Origin: a virus
Strand: one strand, 5' to 3'
Length of the DNA stretch: 26,565 nt
IMG/VR virus record: IMGVR_UViG_3300024265_000185
Coordinates: 1-26,565 of that record
In this document: piece by piece, positions 1-7,610 of the stretch
Layout of the letters: the number at the start of each line of letters is the position of its first letter
Numbering within the stretch: position 1 is the stretch's first letter
Program-made: the position numbers and the translations under genes
The notes under the pieces: generated by a model
What the model was told of the DNA's origin: nothing
Databases searched by the model: none
The model's input: only the letters and a program-made list of their open reading frames with translations

Positions 1-18
1 CGAGGGGGGTGATTAGCG

Positions 19-723
19 ATGGGAACTGAAAACACACGAATGAATACAACTATTCAAGCGTTGGAGGATCTTAACTCTGGTCACCAGTACCACGCCATTG
101 CTTTAGTTGACGGTAAGCTCGCCAACAGTGGTGAGGAAGCAAGTGGAATCTTGTTAAACAAACCGAAAAGTGCGGAATTTGCAGCACTCGGATATATCGG
201 TGAGCTGAAGTTCGCTGCCGGTCTTGCAATATCCAAGGGTTCGAAATTGACCGTAACAACATCGGGTTGGTTAACTACTGCCGACAGTAATGACCCTATT
301 GTCGGTGAAGCGAAAGCTGCCGTAACATCCGGTTCAGTCGGAACTGGTCTTTTTGCATTTCCGACTGCAACTGATAAAGCAATGTACTTCCCATTCGAAG
401 TAACACCAACCGTTAATGTACTTGCGGGTACTGGCTATTCTTTGGACGATAATAAGTGTGCCGATAACGGTGAAGAATGTGATGGTGTCGCTATCACTGC
501 ATTATCTTCCGGTGTTGCCGGTAATATTGCGATAACGGGAGTAATCGGTGTTCGATATGCCGATGTGACAAGTGCCGGTGACCAGTTAAGTGTCACAGGA
601 TCAGGATATTTTTCAATTCTATCATCGGGTTATTACGGAGTTGGGAAGTGTCTTGCAAACGTAGCTTCTGGTTTAGTCGGAGATGCCCTGATAACACCGG
701 GCTTTGATTATACCGGAGTTTAA
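19..723 (+). CDS. Capsid cement/decoration-like protein, two fused domains
   Basis: This 234-residue protein sits two genes before the major capsid protein and resembles small capsid cement proteins of the DUF2190 type, which coat the phage head. Residues 1 to about 115 match the following gene (739-1119) almost motif for motif: ALEDLN near the start, then LNKPK, TVTTSG and TSGSVGTGLF. Residues about 120-234 look like a second, more diverged copy of the same fold, ending in SSGYYGVGK and a Gly/Ser-rich tail. The start ATG follows a G-rich Shine-Dalgarno stretch (GAGGGGGGTGA). It is glycine, alanine and threonine rich with no membrane segment, as expected of a beta-rich virion protein. Cement assignment is by family resemblance and position; the two-domain reading is my inference. 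Confidence 0.7.
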   Translation: MGTENTRMNTTIQALEDLNSGHQYHAIALVDGKLANSGEEASGILLNKPKSAEFAALGYIGELKFAAGLAISKGSKLTVTTSGWLTTADSNDPIVGEAKAAVTSGSVGTGLFAFPTATDKAMYFPFEVTPTVNVLAGTGYSLDDNKCADNGEECDGVAITALSSGVAGNIAITGVIGVRYADVTSAGDQLSVTGSGYFSILSSGYYGVGKCLANVASGLVGDALITPGFDYTGV

Positions 724-738
724 TGGAGGGTTTTAAAC

Positions 739-1119
739 ATGGGATATGAAAATAAATACCGTGTGACTACAATTCAGGCCCTCGAAGATCTTAATACCCA
801 TCAGTATCAAGCTATTGCACTTGATGATGGGGAGATCGCTAACAGTGGACAAGAGGCAGTTGGAATTCTGATCAACAAACCCAAGAACGGAGAACACGCG
901 GAAATCGCCTATGAGGGTGAGATTAAGTTCCGGGCAGGGGGAGCTATCAGTATTCATAAGCCTATAACCGTTACTACATCCGGCTATTTTGTCGATGCAG
1001 GGAGCGGATATTTTGTTGTCGGGAGAGCTAAAGCCACGGTGACATCGGGTTCTATTGGTACAGGGCTATTTAACTTTAAAACGCCGATTTACGCATATTC
1101 AAGCTCACAAGCTTGGTAA
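739..1119 (+). CDS. Capsid cement/decoration-like protein, single domain
   Basis: A 126-residue paralogue of the first half of the preceding gene, sharing TTIQALEDLN near the N-terminus, then NSGQEA, INKPK and TSGSIGTGLF. It resembles DUF2190-type capsid cement proteins and lies 27 bases upstream of the major capsid gene, in the same direction. The ATG follows a GGAGGG Shine-Dalgarno in the 15-base gap after the upstream stop. Together the two genes give three copies of the cement domain. The likely role is stabilising the mature head by binding the capsid exterior. Family assignment is moderately sure; virion location is inferred from context. Confidence 0.7.
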   Translation: MGYENKYRVTTIQALEDLNTHQYQAIALDDGEIANSGQEAVGILINKPKNGEHAEIAYEGEIKFRAGGAISIHKPITVTTSGYFVDAGSGYFVVGRAKATVTSGSIGTGLFNFKTPIYAYSSSQAW

Positions 1120-1146
1120 ATCGTACTAAATAAGGAGAATTTTGCT

Positions 1147-2100
1147 ATGGGAGCAACAGGAAGAGATGTTCATGTTGACGTGGCGTTGAGTAACGTGGCG
1201 ATAGCCTATAGACCGGAGGGTATGATCGCAGATCAGATCGCTCCAATTGTACCCGTCAACAAACAATCAGATGCTTATTACATTTGGAGTGCTGCCGATG
1301 CCTTTAGAGTTGAGGATGACAAGCGGGCTCCTGCAACCGAAGCAAACGTAATTACCAGATCAGTAAGTTCCGGTACTTTCTTTGCTGATAACTATGCCCT
1401 TAAAGATCGTATTCCGTATGAGGATATCGAGAACGCTGATGCGGGATTTATCTTTACAGAGCGTGCTTCAAGAACTCAGTACGTGAAAGATAAGTTGATG
1501 TTGTCAATGGAGTATCGAGTTGCTATGCAGTGTACTTCCGGTAGTAATATCGGAAGTTACGATACGACAAACTCAGCATGGACGGATTACACAAATGCAA
1601 GACCGATTGCCGATATCAAAACGGGTATGAATGTCGTTGAAGACACTACCGGTCAGCGTCCAAACAGTATTATCTTTGGTCGTTATGCATGGCGTCACTT
1701 CGTGGAAAACAGTGATGTGATAGACCGTGTATATGGTAATGTTACCAATGGCAAGACAGCCCGGATGATCGGTATCGAACACGCAAAGGCTGTATTCGAG
1801 TGTGACAGGGTACTTGTCGGTGGTGCGTATTACAACTCCACCGAAGAAGGACAAACCCTTTCATTAAGTCAACTCTGGAACGATAATGTGCTGATATATT
1901 ATGCACCCATGCGTCCTCGAAAGGACGTGCCTTCGTTCATGTACGCTTTCCGTTGGAATAAGGTCATGCAGATGACAGCAGCAGTCCATCAGTTACCAAG
2001 GGCGAAGGCTGAAGAGGTAGAACTCGGCTATTACCAAGATGAGAAAATCACTGCGAGTACGTTAGGATTTCTTATCACCGGAGTCGGTTCAGCTCAATAA
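1147..2100 (+). CDS. Major capsid protein
   Basis: A 317-residue protein with the look of a HK97-fold major capsid protein of the lambda gpE-like or environmental-phage type. It opens with a helical or extended N-terminus (DVHVDVALSNVAIAYRP), has a middle segment with ERASRTQYVKDKLMLSMEYR typical of the long spine helix, and a C-terminal part containing PRKDVPSFMYAFRW. There is no obvious prohead-protease delta domain. It is preceded by AAGGAGAA at good spacing, follows the cement genes and is followed by a hairpin at 2129-2151, so it probably marks the end of a highly expressed unit. The length fits this class of capsid proteins. Confidence 0.85.
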   Translation: MGATGRDVHVDVALSNVAIAYRPEGMIADQIAPIVPVNKQSDAYYIWSAADAFRVEDDKRAPATEANVITRSVSSGTFFADNYALKDRIPYEDIENADAGFIFTERASRTQYVKDKLMLSMEYRVAMQCTSGSNIGSYDTTNSAWTDYTNARPIADIKTGMNVVEDTTGQRPNSIIFGRYAWRHFVENSDVIDRVYGNVTNGKTARMIGIEHAKAVFECDRVLVGGAYYNSTEEGQTLSLSQLWNDNVLIYYAPMRPRKDVPSFMYAFRWNKVMQMTAAVHQLPRAKAEEVELGYYQDEKITASTLGFLITGVGSAQ

Positions 2101-2128
2101 TTTGTAACGGTGACGTAATAATAATAAC

Positions 2129-2151
2129 GGAGAGGGTGCGATTCCCTCTCC
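2129..2151 (+). terminator. Hairpin after the major capsid gene (probable terminator or attenuator)
   Basis: An 8-bp perfect GC-rich stem (GGAGAGGG pairing with CCCTCTCC, 7-base loop) is followed by ATTTTCC. It begins 28 bases after the capsid stop codon. The short T-run makes it a weak intrinsic terminator; partial read-through into the next genes would give the usual excess of capsid protein over connectors. Confidence 0.6.
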
Positions 2152-2176
2152 ATTTTCCATTATTCAGGAGGAAAAA

Positions 2177-2548
2177 ATGTTAACGAATCAGGCAAAAGCA
2201 TTAGGTATTCATCCAAGTTGTAAGAAAGAAAAAGAAGATGATGTCACTGAAATTAAAGGCGTGGATGTTACGGCGGACGAGGACATCAAGGAAGACGAAG
2301 ACATCAAGGAAGACGAAGACATCAAGGAAGACGAAGACATCAAGGAAGACGAAGACATCAAGGAAGACGAAGACATCAAGGAAGACGAAGACACATTGGC
2401 TGATAGAACTATCGATCTTGAAGTTATGAGTTATATCGATTTAAAAGAATTGGCCAAAGATCGAGGGATTGAGTTTAAATACAATATTTCGAAAGTAGAT
2501 TTGATCGAGCTTATAAAAGCCGACATGGTTACGGTTCTGGACAAATAA
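2177..2548 (+). CDS. Acidic-repeat protein with HeH/Rho-N-like C-terminal domain
   Basis: A 123-residue protein in three parts: a short basic N-terminus, an acidic low-complexity linker of six DEDIKE hexapeptides at residues 34-69, and a C-terminal domain (about residues 82-123) with YIDLKELAKDRGI and SKVDLIELIKA. The C-terminal pattern, two short helices with a Leu-Lys-Glu-Leu core, resembles SAP, HeH or Rho N-terminal domains often found in small proteins encoded right after phage capsid genes. The ATG has a strong AGGAGG. It could bind nucleic acid or another virion protein during head completion; function is unproven. The repeat region probably varies in copy number. Confidence 0.7.
   Translation: MLTNQAKALGIHPSCKKEKEDDVTEIKGVDVTADEDIKEDEDIKEDEDIKEDEDIKEDEDIKEDEDIKEDEDTLADRTIDLEVMSYIDLKELAKDRGIEFKYNISKVDLIELIKADMVTVLDK
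2276..2383 (+). repeat. 18-bp tandem repeat, six copies, in frame
   Basis: The unit gacgaagacatcaaggaa is repeated six times head to tail and encodes DEDIKE each time. Copies 2-6 are identical; copy 1 differs by one silent base (gag for gaa). Such identity suggests recent expansion by slippage. A partial seventh unit (DED) follows. Because the unit is a multiple of three, copy number can change without breaking the frame. Confidence 0.97.
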
Positions 2549-2570
2549 CTTAAGACAGGAGGAAACAAAA

Positions 2571-5429
2571 ATGAATATCGCAATACATTGTGGTGGAATG
2601 CCTTTTGATGGAATGTCTATATCAGAAGGTAAAGGATTAGGGGGATCTGAATCTGCCGGTTATTACATGGCGAAAGAACTTGCAGCTTTAGGTCATACGG
2701 TTGTTATGTTTACTGAGTCACAGAGAACAGGCGTTTGGGATGGTGTACGGTATGAATGGGTAGGTGAGCATACCAAGGAAACACCGTTAGGAAGACGCTT
2801 TCATTTTGGTACACAGGCTCCGAATGATGTCATGATAATTCAACGACATCCACAGGCTTTTAGCTATGAGTATAATGCAAAATTAAAGCTTTGGTGGCTG
2901 CATGACCTCGCATTGTATCGTAATGCCGGACTTGTACAGGCACATTTACATTCGATAGATCAGATGTTGACTGTATCGGAGTTTCACAGGAATCAGGTTT
3001 CTGAAGTGTACGATATTAACAAAGATTTTATAACACCTACATGGAACGGTGTGGATTATTCTATGTTTGAAGGTCTCGAAAATCTGGAACGTGAAAAGAA
3101 CAGTCTGGTATTTGCAGCAAGACCGGAACGAGGGCTTGAACCGCTTGTCGGTAAAGACGGTATCATGGAGAAACTCCCTGAATGTCATCTGTACGTTTGC
3201 GGTTATGAGAATACTACATCTCAAATGGCTTCGTTTTACAAGTACCTTTTTCAACGTTGTAAAGAACTTCCTAATGTCACTAACTTAGGGGCGTTGGGAA
3301 AGGAACAGTTATATAAGTTATTAGCTCAATCCATGTTGTACGTTTATCCGACAACGTTTGAGGACACAAGCTGTATCATGGTCTTGGAAGCAAATGCTGC
3401 CGGTACTCCGTTCTTAGCTTTTAAGACAGCAGCTTTACCGGAAACATGCAAGGGTAGTGGATCAAAGTTACTACCATTGAAAAAGGGAAAGGAGGATAAA
3501 AATAAATTTGCTCATACTGTAAAGTGTCTTCTTAATGATTCTGCGAAGTGGGAGAACCTTCATGAGAAAGCTAAGAATAAAAAACAGTCATGGGCGAGTG
3601 CTGCCAAACAATGGGATTCTCTTTTTAAGGATCTACTGAAAAAGAAATGTGATAACAAGATACGGTTACACCGGCATTTTGAGCGTTACAGTGACATAGT
3701 TCCGGCTGTGTGGGATGAAGCGACAGACGAAACTATCCCGGAGCTAAGCAGAAAGTACAAATTTTATTTTGAAAATAACTACAAAGAACATTTGGAGCGG
3801 TATTACAAGTACGAGAAAGATCGTGGAGTTATTTACGGCCCTGAATCAATGGTCGGTAATTCACGTTTTGAATGTGTCTCTGAAAAAATAGGTGAAATAA
3901 ATCCAAAGTCTTTGCTTGATTACGGCTGTGCTCATGGACATTTCGTAATGAACCTGATGAAGCGATATCCTGATATCAGATATTTTGGAGTTGATATAAA
4001 CAGGTCTAACATTGAAGCGGCTAAGAAATGGGCTATGGATGATGGTGCGACTCAGGAAGTCGCGGATAATCTATTTCTTGAAAGTTCCATTGAAGAAGGT
4101 TTTGAGTTAGCCAGTAAAGTTGACTTGTTACTCGCTTCGGAGATCCTCGAACACGTACCTGATCCAGTCAAGCTAATGACGGATTTAAAAAAGTATCTAA
4201 ATCCTGATGGTTACGTGATTATAACTGTTCCGTATGGAGCTTGGGAAGCTGTCGGATATCATGAACATCCCGAATGGCGATCTCATTTACATCACTTTGA
4301 ACGGCGAGATTTGTATGAGATATTCGGTTCACAGGATGAGTATAAACTGTTAGCCGTTCCTAATCGTGGTGAGTACGGTCATTTTGTATTGACGTTTAAA
4401 AACAGTAACACAAAATTTGGCTGTATTGATTACAATCGAAAGATAGTTGAACAGAATCCAAAAGAAACGCTGTCTGTCTGTCTGATTGCTAAAGATGCTG
4501 AGTACACAATTGGTAAGACTCTACAATCAATTGAACTGATAGCGGATGAAATTATCGTTGCTATTGATGAAACTACCACAGACGAAACGGAAAGAATTTG
4601 TAAAAAGTTCGGGGCAACTATTTTAAAAATCCCATCACCAATTAAGATCGGGTTTGATAAGGCAAGGAATCTAAGTATCGAGAACGCTATTATGGATTGG
4701 ATATTCTGGATCGATTGTGATGAAACACTCGAACATCCATTGCGGATGAATAAGTACCTGCGTCAGAACTGTTATGATGGTTACGGTATCAAACAACATC
4801 ACTTTGCTGCTGAACCGGCAGCTTTATTTAAAACAGACTATCCTGTCAGGCTGTTCCGTAATAATGGGAATCAGGAATTCTTCGGTGTCGTTCATGAACA
4901 CCCGGAAAAAGGTTACGATGAGGGGCCGGGGAAGATTACGATCATTCCTGATATAGCGATAATGCACATGGGCTACAGTACGGAAGAAGTCAGACGAAAA
5001 CGGTTTGATCGAAATTGGCCGCTAATGAGAAGGGAATGGAAAGCACATCCTGAGAGAAAATTAACTAAGTTCCTATGGGTCAGGGATCTGGCACACTATA
5101 TTAAATACAATCTTGAGGAAAACGGCGGTATTATAACCAATAAAATGATAGAGTGTGCTGATGAAATGATAATTGTTTGGAGAGACTTGCTTAAAATGGG
5201 CGAGACTCGTTTACTCATTGAGACAATTCCTTTCTATTCAGAAGCGGTTAATATCAAGGGTAATGGTATTGAGTACGTTTTTAATTTGGAAGCAACGAAG
5301 TTTATAGAAGGGATCAAGCTTGACGATGATCCCATAATCGGTAGGTTTGCTTCTAAGGAAGACGTGGAAAATTTAACAAAACATTTGGTTGATCAGAAAC
5401 TAAAATATTTTGATGATAGGTACTTTTAA
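2571..5429 (+). CDS. Trifunctional glycosyltransferase (GT4) - SAM methyltransferase - glycosyltransferase (GT2) fusion
   Basis: A 952-residue enzyme with three visible domains. Residues 1 to about 360 look like a GT4/GT-B glycosyltransferase: GGSESAGYY near the N-terminus, LWWLHDLAL, and a C-terminal PTTFEDTSCIMVLEANAAG block that matches the family's acidic-x7-Glu nucleotide-sugar site, with Asp in place of the first Glu. Residues about 420-610 form a class I SAM-dependent methyltransferase: LLDYGCAHGH (448-457) as motif I, the acidic residue of FGVDIN ending beta-2, and ASEILEHVPDP as motif IV. Residues about 632-860 form a GT2/GT-A glycosyltransferase: LSVCLIAKDAEYTIGKTL at its start and a metal-binding DCDE at 715-718. 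It lies between capsid and connector genes, starts after AGGAGG, and overlaps the next gene (TAATG). The role is probably building and methylating a glycan on the virion or on a host component; substrates are unknown. Confidence 0.88.
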   Translation: MNIAIHCGGMPFDGMSISEGKGLGGSESAGYYMAKELAALGHTVVMFTESQRTGVWDGVRYEWVGEHTKETPLGRRFHFGTQAPNDVMIIQRHPQAFSYEYNAKLKLWWLHDLALYRNAGLVQAHLHSIDQMLTVSEFHRNQVSEVYDINKDFITPTWNGVDYSMFEGLENLEREKNSLVFAARPERGLEPLVGKDGIMEKLPECHLYVCGYENTTSQMASFYKYLFQRCKELPNVTNLGALGKEQLYKLLAQSMLYVYPTTFEDTSCIMVLEANAAGTPFLAFKTAALPETCKGSGSKLLPLKKGKEDKNKFAHTVKCLLNDSAKWENLHEKAKNKKQSWASAAKQWDSLFKDLLKKKCDNKIRLHRHFERYSDIVPAVWDEATDETIPELSRKYKFYFENNYKEHLERYYKYEKDRGVIYGPESMVGNSRFECVSEKIGEINPKSLLDYGCAHGHFVMNLMKRYPDIRYFGVDINRSNIEAAKKWAMDDGATQEVADNLFLESSIEEGFELASKVDLLLASEILEHVPDPVKLMTDLKKYLNPDGYVIITVPYGAWEAVGYHEHPEWRSHLHHFERRDLYEIFGSQDEYKLLAVPNRGEYGHFVLTFKNSNTKFGCIDYNRKIVEQNPKETLSVCLIAKDAEYTIGKTLQSIELIADEIIVAIDETTTDETERICKKFGATILKIPSPIKIGFDKARNLSIENAIMDWIFWIDCDETLEHPLRMNKYLRQNCYDGYGIKQHHFAAEPAALFKTDYPVRLFRNNGNQEFFGVVHEHPEKGYDEGPGKITIIPDIAIMHMGYSTEEVRRKRFDRNWPLMRREWKAHPERKLTKFLWVRDLAHYIKYNLEENGGIITNKMIECADEMIIVWRDLLKMGETRLLIETIPFYSEAVNIKGNGIEYVFNLEATKFIEGIKLDDDPIIGRFASKEDVENLTKHLVDQKLKYFDDRYF

Positions 5430-5887
5430 TGGCTTATATAACTTACACGGAATTAACTAATCGGTATCAGGTAATCACAACTTGGAATACAAGCGAATCT
5501 ATTGTTACTGATGATTTAATTTATTATGCGGAAGTTGAACTCAACGGACGCTTGGCTTCTCATTTCACTGTACCATTTGCAGCCGCACATCCTACGGTGA
5601 AAGATTTAACTATGGATATGGCGTACTACAAAGCTCTTGTTACTAAAGATCCTGAGAAGGCTGAGAAGATACATGATGTTGTGATAGGACGGATCGAGAA
5701 AATTAAGAAAGGAGAGGAATACATTTACACTGGCTCGGGAACTACCATACTTCCAACAGGTGCGGGTGAAGAAATCTGGTCATCAACTGAAGATTATCAT
5801 CCGGTACACAGTATGTTTGATGCCGAAGATCCTCTTACAAGGATAAGTTCCGAGCAGCTCTATGATGAAGCACAGGAAAGAGAATGA
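5429..5887 (+). CDS. Head-tail connector, DUF1320/Mu gp36-like
   Basis: A 152-residue protein resembling the DUF1320 (Mu gp36-like) head-completion family. It has an N-terminal YITYTELTNRY, a helical core with DDLIYYAEVELNGRLASH, and KDLTMDMAYYKAL. These proteins form a ring joining the portal to the tail. The start overlaps the glycosyltransferase stop (TAATG), and its stop overlaps the next start (ATGA), so translation is probably coupled. The acidic C-terminal third is less conserved in appearance. Confidence 0.72.
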   Translation: MAYITYTELTNRYQVITTWNTSESIVTDDLIYYAEVELNGRLASHFTVPFAAAHPTVKDLTMDMAYYKALVTKDPEKAEKIHDVVIGRIEKIKKGEEYIYTGSGTTILPTGAGEEIWSSTEDYHPVHSMFDAEDPLTRISSEQLYDEAQERE

Positions 5888-6333
5888 TTTCAATGAAAAT
5901 GGTCGGTATGAAAGCTTTTCAACAGGCTATGAAAAACCGACTAAAAAAATTGAAGGATAGGCGAAAGGTCTATGGTCGTGCTGTAGTTATAATTGATCGA
6001 TGGATTCAAAAGAATTTTCAGCAAGAAGGTAAACTCGCAATGGGTGGTGGTGGCTGGAAATCTTTAGCTGCTGCCACGATTGAGCAAAGGAGAAAAGGAA
6101 AGAAATCAAGATTTGGAACTAAGATATTACAGGATAGGGGCTGGTTAAGAGACAAATGGAAAAAAACTTGGACAGCTCGTTATGGAGCAGTTCAGTCTAA
6201 AATGGATTATTCGGAAGGTCATCATAAAGGATTGGGACATTTGCCGGAAAGACGAATACTACCTACGGAAAAACAGATGATGCCTGAACTAACGAAAGTA
6301 TTCGAACATTTTGTTTCGGTAAGTATAAAATAG
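5884..6333 (+). CDS. Virion morphogenesis / tail completion protein (Phage_tail_S, Mu gpG-like)
   Basis: A 149-residue, strongly basic protein. It resembles the phage virion morphogenesis family (P2 gpS / Mu gpG type): an N-terminal helix, WIQKNFQQEG, a GGGGWKSLAAAT segment, ILQDRGWLRD and the typical C-terminal LPERRILP. Members act in head-tail joining or tail completion. It overlaps the preceding gene by four bases. A second in-frame Met at residue 4 could be the true start. Confidence 0.8.
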   Translation: MISMKMVGMKAFQQAMKNRLKKLKDRRKVYGRAVVIIDRWIQKNFQQEGKLAMGGGGWKSLAAATIEQRRKGKKSRFGTKILQDRGWLRDKWKKTWTARYGAVQSKMDYSEGHHKGLGHLPERRILPTEKQMMPELTKVFEHFVSVSIK

Positions 6334-6386
6334 TATCGAAAATAATTGTTGTGGGCTGATTAGACCAACGATCTCGACATGACACG

Positions 6387-6402
6387 TACCCAAACATGGG
6401 TA
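6387..6402. other. Perfect 6-bp hairpin in the 100-bp gap before the tail terminator gene
   Basis: TACCCA and TGGGTA form a perfect inverted repeat around a 4-base loop, followed by AATTTTAA. The gap 6334-6433 otherwise shows no ORF with a ribosome binding site. It may be a weak terminator or an RNA-processing site; there is no proper T-run. Confidence 0.35.
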
Positions 6403-6433
6403 AATTTTAAACACGCTTAAAAGCTATCAGATT

Positions 6434-6862
6434 ATGATAAATTTTAAAAACATAACACAGGCAATTGAGACAATACTGAACGCTCAATTGTCAGATTACA
6501 AAATAGTTCGGAACGAATTGAGAAACGTTGATCCGAATCAGGCTACATGGGGCAAAGGCTGGATAGGTATATACAGAGGGAAACTTGATTATGAACCTCA
6601 TACAACCGGAGCCACACCTTGGCTTGTTTCTGCTGATGTCATTATTGAAATTCAGGTCGCTTCAATGACTTCAGGTGACGATGCTGAAGACAAGTTACAG
6701 GACGCTGAACAAGAGGTACTTAATGCGTTAGTAACCGATTTAACACTTGGCGGTACGGTATTGATGACAAACGGTTTTAGTATAGAGTACGACTATAACG
6801 AAGATGAACAGGTCTATTACCATGCTGCCGTAATTACAGTACGAGGAGAATTAAGAGCATGA
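6434..6862 (+). CDS. Tail terminator-like protein
   Basis: A 142-residue protein in the slot between the virion morphogenesis gene and the tail tube, where siphoviruses encode the tail terminator (lambda gpU type), which caps the growing tube. It shows an N-terminal helix (ITQAIETILNAQL), WIGIYRG, a beta strand SADVIIEIQVAS, an acidic helix DAEDKLQDAEQEVLNALV, and a closing YYHAAVITVRGEL strand. The ribosome binding site is weak. The stop overlaps the next ATG (ATGA). Assignment rests on position and fold-like pattern. Confidence 0.6.
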   Translation: MINFKNITQAIETILNAQLSDYKIVRNELRNVDPNQATWGKGWIGIYRGKLDYEPHTTGATPWLVSADVIIEIQVASMTSGDDAEDKLQDAEQEVLNALVTDLTLGGTVLMTNGFSIEYDYNEDEQVYYHAAVITVRGELRA

Positions 6863-7023
6863 AGATAAAATGGATTGATGATCAAAGAGAGGTGCCGGGA
6901 ATCGGTATTCTTAATACGGATGATATTGTAAATTTACCGGCTGATATGGCAAAGAATTTCATAAAACAGGGGCAAGCTGAATCTGTTGGAAAAAAAAACA
7001 AAAAAACCAAAGATGAAATATAA
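6859..7023 (+). CDS. Small phage protein (54 aa), connector-associated
   Basis: A 54-residue ORF beginning MKIKWIDDQREVPGIGIL, with the segment TDDIVNLPADMAKNFIKQG and a lysine-rich tail. The pattern (protein ends in a small beta unit, then 'not below membrane, Ile-Lys-Gln-Gly' helix) recurs in short proteins found near phage head-tail genes. Its ATG overlaps the previous stop (ATGA) and GAGGAG lies upstream, and its end overlaps the sulfotransferase start, so it sits in a coupled chain. I do not know its function. Confidence 0.65.
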   Translation: MKIKWIDDQREVPGIGILNTDDIVNLPADMAKNFIKQGQAESVGKKNKKTKDEI

Positions 7024-7588
7024 GTTTCGACATTTTGCAATAATAGGATGTGGACTTTCAGGGAGTTCATTACTACAGAGTATTTTAAATAAACATTCTG
7101 AAGTTATTGTTATGTTTGAGCAGTATTCGAAGTCACCTGATTATTTCACACTTTGGATTGAAGAAAAGTATGAGCATGAGAAAAGGGGTGTTACATTCGG
7201 AATTAAGAATCCGGTAGAAGTTTTAATCAACAATAACTGGCCGGAGGAAAAGATATTAGAGATCAGCGATTACTTTTTTGTAATCTGGAATCTGAGAAAA
7301 TTTAGTGGATATCTGGACTCAGCTAAAAGGCGATCAACTTTTATACATCCAAAAGCGAAAGAATTTTGGGATAAATCAAATGAACTGTACTGGAAGGTCA
7401 GGGAAAGGCACCCGGATAAATTATTGTCTCTTAATTTTGAAGAATTAGTCACATATCCAAAAAGAGAAATAATTCGAATGTGTGACTTTTTAAATATAGA
7501 GTTTGAGCCGGAAATGTTAGACGTTAAACATAACGATAAACTTAGATATTCCAACGGAAAGATACTTGCGGAAAAGGCATTTATATAA
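7013..7588 (+). CDS. PAPS-dependent sulfotransferase-like protein
   Basis: A 191-residue protein with the main landmarks of the sulfotransferase family, which transfers sulfate from PAPS to sugars, lipids or small molecules. Residues 12-25 (GCGLSGSSLLQSIL) match the 5'-phosphosulfate-binding loop. Arg95 and Ser103 (LRKFSGYLDS, R-x7-S) match the 3'-phosphate-binding pair. Residues 140-169 (LNFEELVTYPKREI, then CDFLNIEFEPEML) match the family's C-terminal 'yEdLv-P...L..FLgi' block. It is shorter than usual (250-300), with a compact middle. I chose ATG at 7013, which overlaps the upstream stop; a TTG at 6986 would add nine lysine-rich residues. Its place between tail terminator and tail tube genes is unusual and suggests late expression. 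Confidence 0.75.
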   Translation: MKYKFRHFAIIGCGLSGSSLLQSILNKHSEVIVMFEQYSKSPDYFTLWIEEKYEHEKRGVTFGIKNPVEVLINNNWPEEKILEISDYFFVIWNLRKFSGYLDSAKRRSTFIHPKAKEFWDKSNELYWKVRERHPDKLLSLNFEELVTYPKREIIRMCDFLNIEFEPEMLDVKHNDKLRYSNGKILAEKAFI

Positions 7589-7610
7589 AATTTAAACAAG
7601 GAGAATTAAA

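Noticed and set aside
1573-1854. 93-residue reverse-strand ORF in the capsid gene
   Set aside because: Antisense shadow of the major capsid protein.
2209-2394. Reverse-strand ORF rich in Ser-Leu-Met repeats, and a + strand ORF of Lys-Thr-Ser-Arg repeats at 2238-2429
   Set aside because: Both are shadows of the 18-bp tandem repeat in the real gene at 2177-2548 and lack their own context.
6986-7588. TTG start for the sulfotransferase-like gene
   Set aside because: The ATG at 7013 is a stronger start codon overlapping the upstream stop; the extra nine residues are lysine-rich low complexity.
7270-7599. 109-residue reverse-strand ORF opposite the sulfotransferase
   Set aside because: Antisense shadow; the + strand reading has family motifs.
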